Source of the DNA: an uncultured Verrucomicrobiota bacterium
GTDB lineage: Bacteria > Verrucomicrobiota > Verrucomicrobiia > Limisphaerales > UBA9464
Reading direction: 5' to 3'
NCBI GenBank assembly: GCA_903896505.1
Contig: CAITXU010000141.1
Coordinates: forward strand, 1-50,298
Length of the DNA: 50,298 bases
Made by a program: the position numbers and the translations under genes. The notes below the pieces were generated by a model, which did not search any database, had not been told where the DNA came from, and saw only the letters and a list, made by a program, of their open reading frames with translations. Positions 16,821 through 24,992 of this stretch are shown here, in pieces; within the stretch, counting starts at the first letter, position 1, and each line of letters opens with the position of its first letter.

Positions 16821-18404
16821 CTATTTCTTCGGCGTTTCGGTGGTGAGCGGCCAGTCGTCGGTTCGGAAGGGTGAAGCGGGCAATCCGGTTGCATTCACCA
16901 CGTTGACCGTGGGGAAATCATTCCAACCGTAGCGTACTGCCAGCGGATGGGCCACCTCAGGTGATGAGACGATGATTCGCGACCCGTCAATTCTGGCTGT
17001 GGCCGCGTGAAATTTGTGATCAGCCCCTGCGATGGTGAAACCCGTCGGAGGGTGGCCATCGGACGTCTTTAACCCCCGGTGGGAATGACCGAAGCGCAAC
17101 CGAATTTCGCCCGCAAGGACCCGGATTTGTTCCAAAGCCGGGCCACTGAATTCAATTTTCTGGTGATAGGCCCGAGCCCGGGCCAGCAACGCCAATCGTT
17201 CTCCCACGGGTGCCTTCCGGGTGGGATGAATGTCGTCCTTGTCTCCCACATCCGTAATGACGGCGATACCGACCTTGGGAACGGTTTGGGCGACAAAGTT
17301 TTGTGCCTCGCGAAGCTCAGCCCAATTCGAGTCACCGACTTCGCCGGCGATCAAGGCCGGATCACGTTTGCGGCCCTTGTCCCATGGGGCCAATTGAACC
17401 GCAAAGAACCAGAAGTCCCCCTGTTCCCAGTCTCGTCGCCAGTTCTTGATCATGTCGCCGAAAAGTCGGCGATATTGCCAGGCTCGACCAGCGTTCGACT
17501 CACCCTGGTACCAAATTGCTCCCTGGATGGCGAACGGCATGAGATTGGCCAGCATGCCGTTGTAAAGTTCGGCGGGCCTCCAAGGTTGACCCGGTCGATT
17601 TCCCTTGGGGGATTCACCCTTGGATTTTGCCGCCGATGCCTCAGCATCCCATTTTGTGCTGGCGGCCAGCCATTTGTCGTACTCCGCCAGCCCGGGTGCC
17701 CAAATTTCCTTCGCGTATTCTGGATCGCCTTTGAGGGTTGGTTCGCTCATCCAAACTTCGGCGGGAGAACCACCCCAACTGCTATGAATGATACCCACCG
17801 GCACATTGGCCGAGTGGAGGGATTGCTCCAGGCTCCGCCCGAAGTAATAGCCAACGGCGGAAAATCCAGGGACCGACGCTGGAGACGCCACCACCCATTG
17901 TTGGGGGGCATAATCCAAGTCCAACTTCACTTCATTGGAGCGACGTTTGGAAACTTGGAACAGGCGAATGCGGTTATTGGTGCTTGTGGCTATATCCTGC
18001 TCCGGTTGAAAGCTGCGACTGAGAGGCCACTCCATGTTGGACTGGCCCGAGCAGACCCAAACCTCACCTACGACTACATCCCGGAGCACCACCGAGTTGG
18101 AAGGTCCGGTGACCTTGAGTTCGCGACCGTCCACAGATGCTTTGAGCGCGGTCAACCGGACGGACCAGAGTCCGTTGTGAGCCGTACCTGAAACTCGTTG
18201 TCCGGCAAATTCCACGGTTACGGACTCGCCCTCGTTTCCTGTTCCCCAGATGGGCACGACCTTGTCGCGTTGAAGGACAGTATGATCGGAGAACAGGGGA
18301 TGAACCCGAACTTCCCCGAGGACGGTCCAACTGGACAACAGACACAGCCCAATTGCCCCAGCCCGGGTCCAGATGAGCAAGCGCCGTTGAAAAGGGGACT
18401 TCAT
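16821..18404 (-). CDS. sialate O-acetylesterase
   Basis: 527-aa exported SGNH-type esterase expected to remove O-acetyl groups from sialic acid or related sugars. A signal peptide (MKSPFQRRLLIW to about residue 31) leads into VHPLFSDHTVLQRDKVVPIWG, an N-terminal beta domain. The catalytic core has the Ser motif GQSNMEWPL, GIIHSSWGGSPAEVW, and Asp/His in DDIHPTRK. The C-terminal beta domain ends with FPTVNVVNATGLPASPFRTDDW. I chose ATG 18404 because it begins the signal peptide; an ATG at 18464 would add 20 poorly fitting residues. Same strand as and 29 bp before the sialidase-like gene. Confidence 0.92.
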   Translation of the reverse strand: MKSPFQRRLLIWTRAGAIGLCLLSSWTVLGEVRVHPLFSDHTVLQRDKVVPIWGTGNEGESVTVEFAGQRVSGTAHNGLWSVRLTALKASVDGRELKVTGPSNSVVLRDVVVGEVWVCSGQSNMEWPLSRSFQPEQDIATSTNNRIRLFQVSKRRSNEVKLDLDYAPQQWVVASPASVPGFSAVGYYFGRSLEQSLHSANVPVGIIHSSWGGSPAEVWMSEPTLKGDPEYAKEIWAPGLAEYDKWLAASTKWDAEASAAKSKGESPKGNRPGQPWRPAELYNGMLANLMPFAIQGAIWYQGESNAGRAWQYRRLFGDMIKNWRRDWEQGDFWFFAVQLAPWDKGRKRDPALIAGEVGDSNWAELREAQNFVAQTVPKVGIAVITDVGDKDDIHPTRKAPVGERLALLARARAYHQKIEFSGPALEQIRVLAGEIRLRFGHSHRGLKTSDGHPPTGFTIAGADHKFHAATARIDGSRIIVSSPEVAHPLAVRYGWNDFPTVNVVNATGLPASPFRTDDWPLTTETPKK

Positions 18405-18471
18405 TGACGAATCCAAGCGAAGGATACCCCTGGAGGTCAAGACGCCTAAACATTCTTTCGTCATTGAGTGC

Positions 18472-18541
18472 GACTAAGGGACAGGTCAGTTGTTGGAAAT
18501 TTTGGGGCTAAAAGTACAAACAAATGACCTGTCCCTTTGTC
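18472..18541. repeat. MITE-like element with 22-bp imperfect terminal inverted repeats
   Basis: The left arm (18472-18493, GACTAAGGGACAGGTCAGTT core) is nearly the reverse complement of the right arm (18520-18541, ACAAATGACCTGTCCCTTTG core), enclosing 26 bp. A single copy of the same 22-mer is at 38700-38721. There is no coding capacity, so it can only be a non-autonomous element or REP-type sequence. It sits in the divergent gap between the esterase and transglutaminase genes. Confidence 0.75.
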
Positions 18542-18606
18542 TTAAGTAAAATTCCGATGGAACCAATCCTTGCGGCCACAAGAACAAAACGGAAACCTCG
18601 GGAGGG

Positions 18607-19449
18607 ATGCGGCTCGAAATCTCCCATCAGACCCACTACGTGTATGCCCAGCCGGTCCGGGAAAGCTCGAATGACCTTCGGCTCAAGCCGGTTTCGAACG
18701 AGCATCAAATGGTCGAATGGCACGATTTGCAGATTCGTCCACAGGCGGTTTTGAGGTCGTATGAGGATTTCTACGCCAATACGGTCCATCACTTCGAGGT
18801 GAACGCACCGCATTCCGAGCTCTTCATTGAGAGTCGTTGCCGCGTGTCGACCAATCGTCGGAATTTTCTTGCCCTGGAAGCGACACCGGCACCACTCGCC
18901 CGCCGAAGCGAGTGTGTCCGGATGGAGCGGTGTTTTGATTACCTTCAGGATAGCAACTATGTAAAGGGTTCACCCGAACTATGGCGATTGGCGTTGGATG
19001 CCACGGACGGCCAGTCCGATATCTGGCAGGCGGCTCAGGCCCTGAATCGTTTTGTCCAATCCCATCTGGCCTACACCCCATCGGCCACCACAGCACTGAC
19101 TTCCGCTGCTGAAGCACTCGAACGACGGGTCGGCGTATGCCAGGATTTTGCTCACGTGTTGATCGGCCTCTGCCGTTCCATTCAAATTCCGGCACTTTAT
19201 GTCAGTGGTTACTTTTTCACGCCGGGTGTTCAGGCAAGCCATGCCTGGGTGGAGGTCTACATTCCCGAGATCGGATGGCGTGCGCTCGATCCAACACACG
19301 CATCACAACCAGATGAGCGCTACGTGAAGACGGCAGTGGGACGAGATTATGCCGATGTGGCCCCGACCAGGGGGCACTACAAAGGGACCGTCCAACGGAC
19401 CATCCGCGTGGATGTCACGGTTCACGAAATTCCCGGCGGTCAGGACTAG
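18607..19449 (+). CDS. transglutaminase-like cysteine protease-fold protein
   Basis: 280-aa cytoplasmic protein with an N-terminal beta domain (residues 1-80, MRLEISHQTHYVYAQPVRES) and a transglutaminase-like core. The triad is Cys178 (RRVGVCQDFAH), His212 (SHAWVEVY) and Asp228 (RALDPTH), all intact. The architecture matches the bacterial transglutaminase-like group that usually occurs with circularly permuted ATP-grasp and alpha-E proteins; neither is next to it here. Function is probably peptidase or amidase. The ATG follows a GGGAGGG run almost directly. The stop codon lies within the left arm of a perfect inverted repeat. Confidence 0.9.
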   Translation: MRLEISHQTHYVYAQPVRESSNDLRLKPVSNEHQMVEWHDLQIRPQAVLRSYEDFYANTVHHFEVNAPHSELFIESRCRVSTNRRNFLALEATPAPLARRSECVRMERCFDYLQDSNYVKGSPELWRLALDATDGQSDIWQAAQALNRFVQSHLAYTPSATTALTSAAEALERRVGVCQDFAHVLIGLCRSIQIPALYVSGYFFTPGVQASHAWVEVYIPEIGWRALDPTHASQPDERYVKTAVGRDYADVAPTRGHYKGTVQRTIRVDVTVHEIPGGQD

Positions 19450-19510
19450 TGTCGTGTATCCGAAAAACCCTCGCGGCAAACTGTAAGCTATTTCGGATAC
19501 ACGACACTAG
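19446..19510. repeat. perfect 20-bp inverted repeat, 25-nt loop
   Basis: CTAGTGTCGTGTATCCGAAA (19446-19465) is exactly reverse-complementary to 19491-19510. The arms start and end with CTAG and overlap the transglutaminase stop codon. It lies between convergent genes, so it could act as a bidirectional terminator. There is no T-run, however, and the precise symmetrical ends look more like a mobile palindrome remnant. Confidence 0.85.
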
Positions 19511-19519
19511 GGGGTCAGT

Positions 19520-22500
19520 TCAGCCCGTCTGAGGCACGGCGTGCTCGCGTAGATACCTGCCCGTGTGGCTTTCCGCGCACGCGGCAACGGCTTCCGGGGT
19601 ACCTGCCACCACGACTCTTCCGCCGAGATCGCCCGCATCCGGACCGAGGTCCACCACCCAATCCGCGGCATGAATGACATCGAGGTTGTGTTCGATAACG
19701 ATCACGCTGTGGCCGGCATCGGTGAGTCGTTGGAAGACGGCCAGCAACACCCGGACATCGTCGAAATGAAGTCCCGTTGTGGGTTCGTCAAAGAGAAACA
19801 ACGTCGCTTTCCCGACCGAGTGAGGTGAAGGGGTTTTGGTTTTTTCCTTGAGGCGATGAACCACTTTTTCGGCTGCTGCGACCGTTGAAATGGAATTGGC
19901 AAATGCGGAGCTGTCCGGGCCGGTCAGGTGGCTGACGAGTTTCAGTCGCTGACTTTCCCCACCACTGAGAGTGTTGATCGGTTGACCCACCCGAAGGTAG
20001 CCCAGACCCACCTCGTCCAACAGGCGCAACTTGTCGATCGCCCGACGGGCGGCTTTGGAGGCGGAATGGGCTTCGAGGAAATGAACGGCATCCTCAATGG
20101 TGGCATCGAGAAAATCGGCGATGCTCCACGAAACAGTGGAAGAGCCCTGTCCGTTTCCATCGATTTTGACGTCCAAAATGTGCTCGCGATAGCGTCGGCC
20201 CGCACAGACGGGGCACTTGACATAAATATCGCTGAGGAACTGCATTTCTATCTTTTCAAATCCCGCTCCCCGGCATCGTTCACATTGACCACTTTTGGAA
20301 TTGAAGCTGAAGGCGCTGGACTCCATGCCGCGTGTTTTCGCCTCGGTCGACGAGGCAAATACATCGCGAATATCCTCAAATGCCCCGACGTAAACCGCCG
20401 GATTCGATCGGGGGGTTCGGCCCAGAGGGGTTTGGTCGACCAAAATAACCCGACTCACGGAGTTGCCACCCGTCAGGACTGCCTCGCCCACTTGTGGGGT
20501 GTCCTGTTGAGAATCTTCATCGGACGATTCTTCTCCTTCGCCGGGCACGTTCTCAGAAGATTGGGTTGCGGACAATTGCGCACTGAGAAGCGGCAACAAG
20601 ACCTCGCGCAACAGCGTGGTCTTGCCAGAACCACTGACCCCGGTCAGGGCCACCAACCGACCCATCGGGATATCCACAGTGACATCCTGAAGGTTATGAA
20701 CTTTGGCATGCTGAATGGAGAGCCACTCTTCCGGCACTTGCCGTCCGTCCGTCGTCCTTCGGGTCGGGCGACGGGGAGGGCCGGGAATCCGTCGGCGATG
20801 GGTCAGATAATCAGCGGTGAGTGAGCCGGAAGCGGATATCAGTGCGGATGGGGGGCCTTGGAAGACAAGGCGCCCGCCGGTTTCGCCGTGTCCCGGCCCC
20901 AAGTCGACGATCTGGTCGGCGGCAAGAATGATGGAGGCCTCGTGTTCCACCACGACCACGGTATTCCCGGCATCGCGAAGGCGCCGTAGGATATGGATGA
21001 GCCGTCCTGTATCCCTGGGATGTAGTCCCACACTCGGTTCGTCGAGGACGAACAAGGCCTGAACGAGGCGAGTCCCGAGACAGGTGGTGAGATTGACCCG
21101 TTCCGTTTCACCGCCGCTCAATGTACGGGTGGGGCGGTCCAAGGTCAGGTAGCCCAAGCCCACCTCCTCCAGATAACCCAGACGGGTCTCGACCTCCCCC
21201 AACACCACGCCGAGGGGGTCTGTGCGCGCCGAATGTTGGGCTGCCAGCCGACGAATGAGAGCCAGCGAATCACGTATCGGCAGTTGGTAAAAGTCGGCGA
21301 GTGTGAGGGGCGTCCCTCCGAGGGCTGATGGACCGGCTGGACCCGATGGCAATCGAAAGAGCAACGAATCGGGGTTGAATCGTTTGCCGTGGCACGTTGG
21401 GCAGAGTCGATAGGACCGATATCGGGATAGGAGCACCCGCACATGCATTTTGTAGGCATTGGATTCCAGCCATTTGAAGTATCCCTTCACTCCATACCAC
21501 GAATGGGGCCATTCCTTTCCATCCTCGCCATGACCGGGCTCTCCATCCATCACCCATCTCTGGTGGTCGGGACTCAGTTGCCGAAAGGGAACATGGAGCG
21601 GAACACCGTGACGTTTGGCCATGCGGACCATGTCCGTCTGGCATTCCGCGCTCATTCCAGTCTGCCACGGGCGCACGACGCCTTCTGCGAGCGTTTTCCC
21701 GGGGTCTGGAATCGCGAGGGATGGATCAATGGCAACAATTCGTCCAAATCCCCGGCAAGCGGGGCAGGCTCCCTGCGGGTGGTTGAACGAGAAAAGGGCG
21801 GGTGTCGGTTCGCGATAGTCCAACTGACAGTGGGCGCAATGGAATCCCGCACTGAATCGCCGGCCCTGTCCGAACGCCGTGCCCTCCACTCTGTTGATCA
21901 GGAGGTGGCCCCGACCAAAGGAATAGGACTGCTCGCAGGCTTCAACGAAGCGCGCCCGGTTTACCGCTGTCAGACGGACCCGGTCGGCAACAACCACCAG
22001 GTGGATGGGCGCCGGGTTCAACAGTGGTGTGGCCTCTCCAATTCGAACGATTTTGTCCCCTACCAGCAGTCGCTGAAACCCCTGTTGGTTGAGGAGGGCG
22101 ATTTGTTCATCGATGCCCAGTTTTGCTGAAAGCGGTAATTCGAAGGTGATCAACACCTCCGTGGCGCCGTTCCTGGAATCGTGGGTCAGTGATTCCCAGA
22201 TAAACTGGGGGGACTCCCGTCGCACCGGTTGTGAACAATTTCGACAGTAAAGTTCAGAAAGATGCGGCCACACCATCTTCATGTAGTCGCACACCTCGGT
22301 CATCGTTCCGACCGTGCTGCGGGTGGTTCGCACCGCATTGCGTTGCTCGATGGCTATCGCCGGGGGGATGTTTTCAATTCGGTCGACCGCCGGTTTGTCC
22401 ATCCGGTCAAAAAACTGGCGGGCGTAAGGTGTAAAGGTTTCGATGTAACGTCGCTGTCCCTCCGCATACAGAGTCTCAAACGCCAGCGAGCTTTTTCCGG

Positions 22501-22699
22501 AGCCGCTGAGGCCGGTAATGACGATCCATTTTCCGAGGGGGAGATTGAGGTCGAAATTCTTGAGGTTGTTCTGCCGAACTCCTTGCAACCGGATTTCTCG
22601 AGGCGATTGCCGGTTGCCGATTGCCGTTGTCTTGAGCTGGGGCGTGCTGGTGGGCTTTGCAACAGGTTTCTTCGTGCGGTTGACAGGAGTTCGGGGCAT
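19520..22699 (-). CDS. uvrA: UvrA-family excinuclease ATPase subunit
   Basis: About 1059-aa double ABC ATPase of nucleotide-excision repair. ATPase 1 has Walker A GLSGSGKSS (about residues 63-71) and signature LSGGETERVNL; ATPase 2 has GVSGSGKTT and LSGGESQRLKL with LFLFDEPTTGLHFDD. Zinc modules include CAHC...CPACRG, CPTCHGKR, and CERCRGAG...CPVCAG. It is about 110 residues longer than E. coli UvrA, with an acidic insert after the second Walker A (SSENVPGEGEESSDEDSQQD) and a Lys-rich insert before the second Walker B. ETFTPYARQFFDRMDKP differs from canonical SLSAYARQFL, so a paralogue is possible. I chose ATG 22699 to avoid overlapping the glutaredoxin gene. Confidence 0.88.
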   Translation of the reverse strand: MPRTPVNRTKKPVAKPTSTPQLKTTAIGNRQSPREIRLQGVRQNNLKNFDLNLPLGKWIVITGLSGSGKSSLAFETLYAEGQRRYIETFTPYARQFFDRMDKPAVDRIENIPPAIAIEQRNAVRTTRSTVGTMTEVCDYMKMVWPHLSELYCRNCSQPVRRESPQFIWESLTHDSRNGATEVLITFELPLSAKLGIDEQIALLNQQGFQRLLVGDKIVRIGEATPLLNPAPIHLVVVADRVRLTAVNRARFVEACEQSYSFGRGHLLINRVEGTAFGQGRRFSAGFHCAHCQLDYREPTPALFSFNHPQGACPACRGFGRIVAIDPSLAIPDPGKTLAEGVVRPWQTGMSAECQTDMVRMAKRHGVPLHVPFRQLSPDHQRWVMDGEPGHGEDGKEWPHSWYGVKGYFKWLESNAYKMHVRVLLSRYRSYRLCPTCHGKRFNPDSLLFRLPSGPAGPSALGGTPLTLADFYQLPIRDSLALIRRLAAQHSARTDPLGVVLGEVETRLGYLEEVGLGYLTLDRPTRTLSGGETERVNLTTCLGTRLVQALFVLDEPSVGLHPRDTGRLIHILRRLRDAGNTVVVVEHEASIILAADQIVDLGPGHGETGGRLVFQGPPSALISASGSLTADYLTHRRRIPGPPRRPTRRTTDGRQVPEEWLSIQHAKVHNLQDVTVDIPMGRLVALTGVSGSGKTTLLREVLLPLLSAQLSATQSSENVPGEGEESSDEDSQQDTPQVGEAVLTGGNSVSRVILVDQTPLGRTPRSNPAVYVGAFEDIRDVFASSTEAKTRGMESSAFSFNSKSGQCERCRGAGFEKIEMQFLSDIYVKCPVCAGRRYREHILDVKIDGNGQGSSTVSWSIADFLDATIEDAVHFLEAHSASKAARRAIDKLRLLDEVGLGYLRVGQPINTLSGGESQRLKLVSHLTGPDSSAFANSISTVAAAEKVVHRLKEKTKTPSPHSVGKATLFLFDEPTTGLHFDDVRVLLAVFQRLTDAGHSVIVIEHNLDVIHAADWVVDLGPDAGDLGGRVVVAGTPEAVAACAESHTGRYLREHAVPQTG

Positions 22700-22737
22700 G
22701 GAAGGCTTGGAATCAGGGAATCGGTCGGTCGCCGATT

Positions 22738-22998
22738 TTAGACCTGCGGGCTGAACCCGTGTTGGCGCCACCACGGGACCAGTTCGTCGACTCCAAAATC
22801 GGCCAGTATGGTTCCGTCGACGTCGATGGATGGTGCCTTGGATTGGCCGGTCAGTTGATGCATCTCGGCCCGCGCCTTGGGATCGCGGATGACGTCGAGT
22901 GTCTCATGCAGCACCCCATGCGTTTCCAGCCAGTCTTGAACTTCCTCGCACCAGGGACATCCCGGCTTGATAAAAAGGCGGATGGAATTGGGTTTCAT
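22738..22998 (-). CDS. glutaredoxin family protein
   Basis: 86-aa thioredoxin-fold protein with redox motif CPWC at residues 14-17 (FIKPGCPWCEEVQDWL) and the cis-Pro segment APSIDVDG. The ending LVPWWRQHG resembles glutaredoxin-like proteins of Verrucomicrobia. Likely glutathione-linked or general dithiol oxidoreductase in the cytoplasm. It lies 38 bp before uvrA and 39 bp after the DUF3500 gene, all on the minus strand, so the three may be co-transcribed. Confidence 0.9.
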   Translation of the reverse strand: MKPNSIRLFIKPGCPWCEEVQDWLETHGVLHETLDVIRDPKARAEMHQLTGQSKAPSIDVDGTILADFGVDELVPWWRQHGFSPQV

Positions 22999-23037
22999 GG
23001 GCCAGTCGAAATCATCATGACAAAAGGGGACTATGGT

Positions 23038-24048
23038 TTATTTGCCATGCCCGCTCTGAAGGTGATAGGCGAGGACATCCCGCCCGAAATCGCCTTGGAA
23101 CTCCCTCCAGACCGCATGAATATGATTCGCATCATTTTGCGTGTTGTCATACTCGAAAATGAAGGTGGGTCCCTGAAGCCGGTAATAGTGACGCTCACCC
23201 CGTTTGATCCCGCCAGCCCAAACGAATTGGATGGAGTCGATTCCCGCCTTCTCAATTTTGACGAAATCGGCGTCGGCCAATTCCCCACGCAGGCGGCCCA
23301 AGTATTCCCGGACGAGGCGCACGGCCATTTCCTTCTGTTTTGGGTCCAGCCGACTCAACGGCAAGCCGGCGGATGCAAGAGGTTCGACCTTTCGGGCGGC
23401 CAGGGTCAGGATGTCATCCGGAGCTTTGGTATCGGTGATGGCCAGGGTTCGTTGCTCGTCATTCAAGGAGGTGACGAGTTCTCGTCCAAGGTCTTCCTCC
23501 GCTGCCAAGACTCGCAAACCGGCCCGCGGTCCCGACCGGACCTCACCCGGATTTGTCCCCAGAAAGCTGGGGGTGGCACCGATCACCGCACCTTGATGCA
23601 AAGTGAAGTTGACCGACAAATGATGGCCTTCCACCCTCCAACCCCAAGTCCCGGTGGTCGAGGGGTCTCCAAAGATGCTGACGTAGTACAATTCGGGGTC
23701 GCGCGGAAAGCGGCGGGTGGGCCCTTCGATTTCTTGCAGGATTTGTTCCAGACTCATGATGGTGACGGCTTTGACGTAGCCGCGCTGACTGAGTCCGGTG
23801 GAAAGCAGAGCGTAGGACAGATGACGCTGGGCGGATGTCATGTCCTTCAGGGGCAGGCCTTTGCGGTCCTTGGGAACAAAGTGCCAGTTTTCCCGTTCGT
23901 CGGCGTCAAAGGCAAAACTGGCCTGGGCGCGCTGGCTGTCGTTCAAGGCGGCAATAAATGAACGGGCGGCCGCGGTCATTTCTTCGGCGGGCGTGGCTGC
24001 CAGGCGCCAGGCCATGCCGAGCAGGCACAGCAGGTAGGTGAACTTCAT
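23038..24048 (-). CDS. DUF3500 domain-containing exported protein
   Basis: 336-aa protein with a signal peptide (MKFTYLLCLLGMAWRLAATP). The body has the DUF3500 pattern: FAFDADERENWHFVP, GLPLKDMTSAQR, IMSLEQILQEIEG, RDPELYYVSIFGDP, WGWRVEGHHLSVNFTLHQG and GPRAGLRVLAAEED. Conserved His, Asp and Trp residues suggest an enzyme, but the reaction is not known to me. The frame is open upstream to 24306, but those residues antisense the divergent ymdB-type gene. ATG 24066 is an alternative start six residues earlier. Confidence 0.9.
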   Translation of the reverse strand: MKFTYLLCLLGMAWRLAATPAEEMTAAARSFIAALNDSQRAQASFAFDADERENWHFVPKDRKGLPLKDMTSAQRHLSYALLSTGLSQRGYVKAVTIMSLEQILQEIEGPTRRFPRDPELYYVSIFGDPSTTGTWGWRVEGHHLSVNFTLHQGAVIGATPSFLGTNPGEVRSGPRAGLRVLAAEEDLGRELVTSLNDEQRTLAITDTKAPDDILTLAARKVEPLASAGLPLSRLDPKQKEMAVRLVREYLGRLRGELADADFVKIEKAGIDSIQFVWAGGIKRGERHYYRLQGPTFIFEYDNTQNDANHIHAVWREFQGDFGRDVLAYHLQSGHGK

Positions 24049-24159
24049 GGTCAAGGCTGACCTCATCGTCGGAAGGTTCCCAAGCAAAAAAGACAAGAGT
24101 TCGTCCGCCCTGGGTGACGGACCTTGCGGGAGACCCATCCATGGGTGAGGATTTCTCCG

Positions 24160-24948
24160 GTGAAGGTTTTGTTCATTGGAGACGTGGTGGGGCAACCGGG
24201 GCGAAAAGCCGTGCAGCAACTGCTGCCGGAGTTGCGAACACGCTGGGAGTTGGAGTGCGTCATCGCCAACGGCGAAAACTCCGCCCACGGTGCCGGAATT
24301 ACCCATTCCACTGCCCAGGAATTATTGAACTTCGGGGTGGATGTCATCACCTCCGGGGATCACGTCTGGGACCAAAAAGAAGCGACGGCACTGCTTTCCG
24401 GTGAGCCAAGATGTCTTCGACCGCTCAACTATCCGCCCGGTGTTCCTGGAAATGGGTGTTATGTGATTGCCCGGCCGGGGCGCCTCCCGTTCGCCGTTGT
24501 CAATTTGCAGGGCCGCACATTTATTTCCGCCCATGACAATCCGTTTCTGGCCGTGGAAGCAGAAGTCGCACGATTGCGAAAATCCACACCCAATATCCTT
24601 GTGGATTTTCACGCGGAGGCGACATCGGAAAAAGTGGCCATGGGCTGGATGCTCGATGGTCAGGTGAGTGCCGTGATTGGAACCCATACCCATATTCAAA
24701 CAGCCGATGAGCGAATCCTCCCCAACGGGACGGCCTGTCTGACGGATGCGGGATGCACTGGAGGCCAGGGGGGGGTCCTCGGGCGGGAGTGGGCTCCGGT
24801 GGTTCATCGCTATCGGACCGGCCTGCCGCAGCGGTTCGGAATCTGCGAAACCGACGTCCAGTTGCAAGGCTGTGTCATCGACATCGACGACACCACCGGT
24901 AAGGCAAGGTCCATCCACCGCATCATCGAAAAACTCCCGCAGGGCTGA
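24160..24948 (+). CDS. YmdB-type metallophosphoesterase (cyclic-nucleotide phosphodiesterase)
   Basis: 262-aa member of the TIGR00282/YmdB family, a dimetal phosphodiesterase shown in Bacillus to act on 2',3'-cAMP. The start KVLFIGDVVGQPGRKAV, then IANGENSAHGAG, SGDHVWDQ, VDFHAEATSEK and GTHTHIQTADERILPNGTACLTDAG give the complete set of metal-binding motifs. The start is the GTG at 24160, preceded at 9 nt by GGTGAGGA (24144-24151) and aligned with the family's N-terminus; an ATG at 24124 would add 12 residues. xseA follows after 44 bp on the same strand. Confidence 0.92.
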   Translation: MKVLFIGDVVGQPGRKAVQQLLPELRTRWELECVIANGENSAHGAGITHSTAQELLNFGVDVITSGDHVWDQKEATALLSGEPRCLRPLNYPPGVPGNGCYVIARPGRLPFAVVNLQGRTFISAHDNPFLAVEAEVARLRKSTPNILVDFHAEATSEKVAMGWMLDGQVSAVIGTHTHIQTADERILPNGTACLTDAGCTGGQGGVLGREWAPVVHRYRTGLPQRFGICETDVQLQGCVIDIDDTTGKARSIHRIIEKLPQG

Positions 24949-24992
24949 ATCTTGCCGTCCGGGAGCACTCGAACGAAAACCAACCTTCTAAA

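Noticed and set aside
17079..18191. 370-codon plus-strand frame
   Set aside because: Antisense shadow of the sialate O-acetylesterase.
22759..23961. 400-codon plus-strand frame
   Set aside because: Antisense shadow of glutaredoxin and DUF3500 genes, no recognisable domain; high-GC frame bias explains its length.
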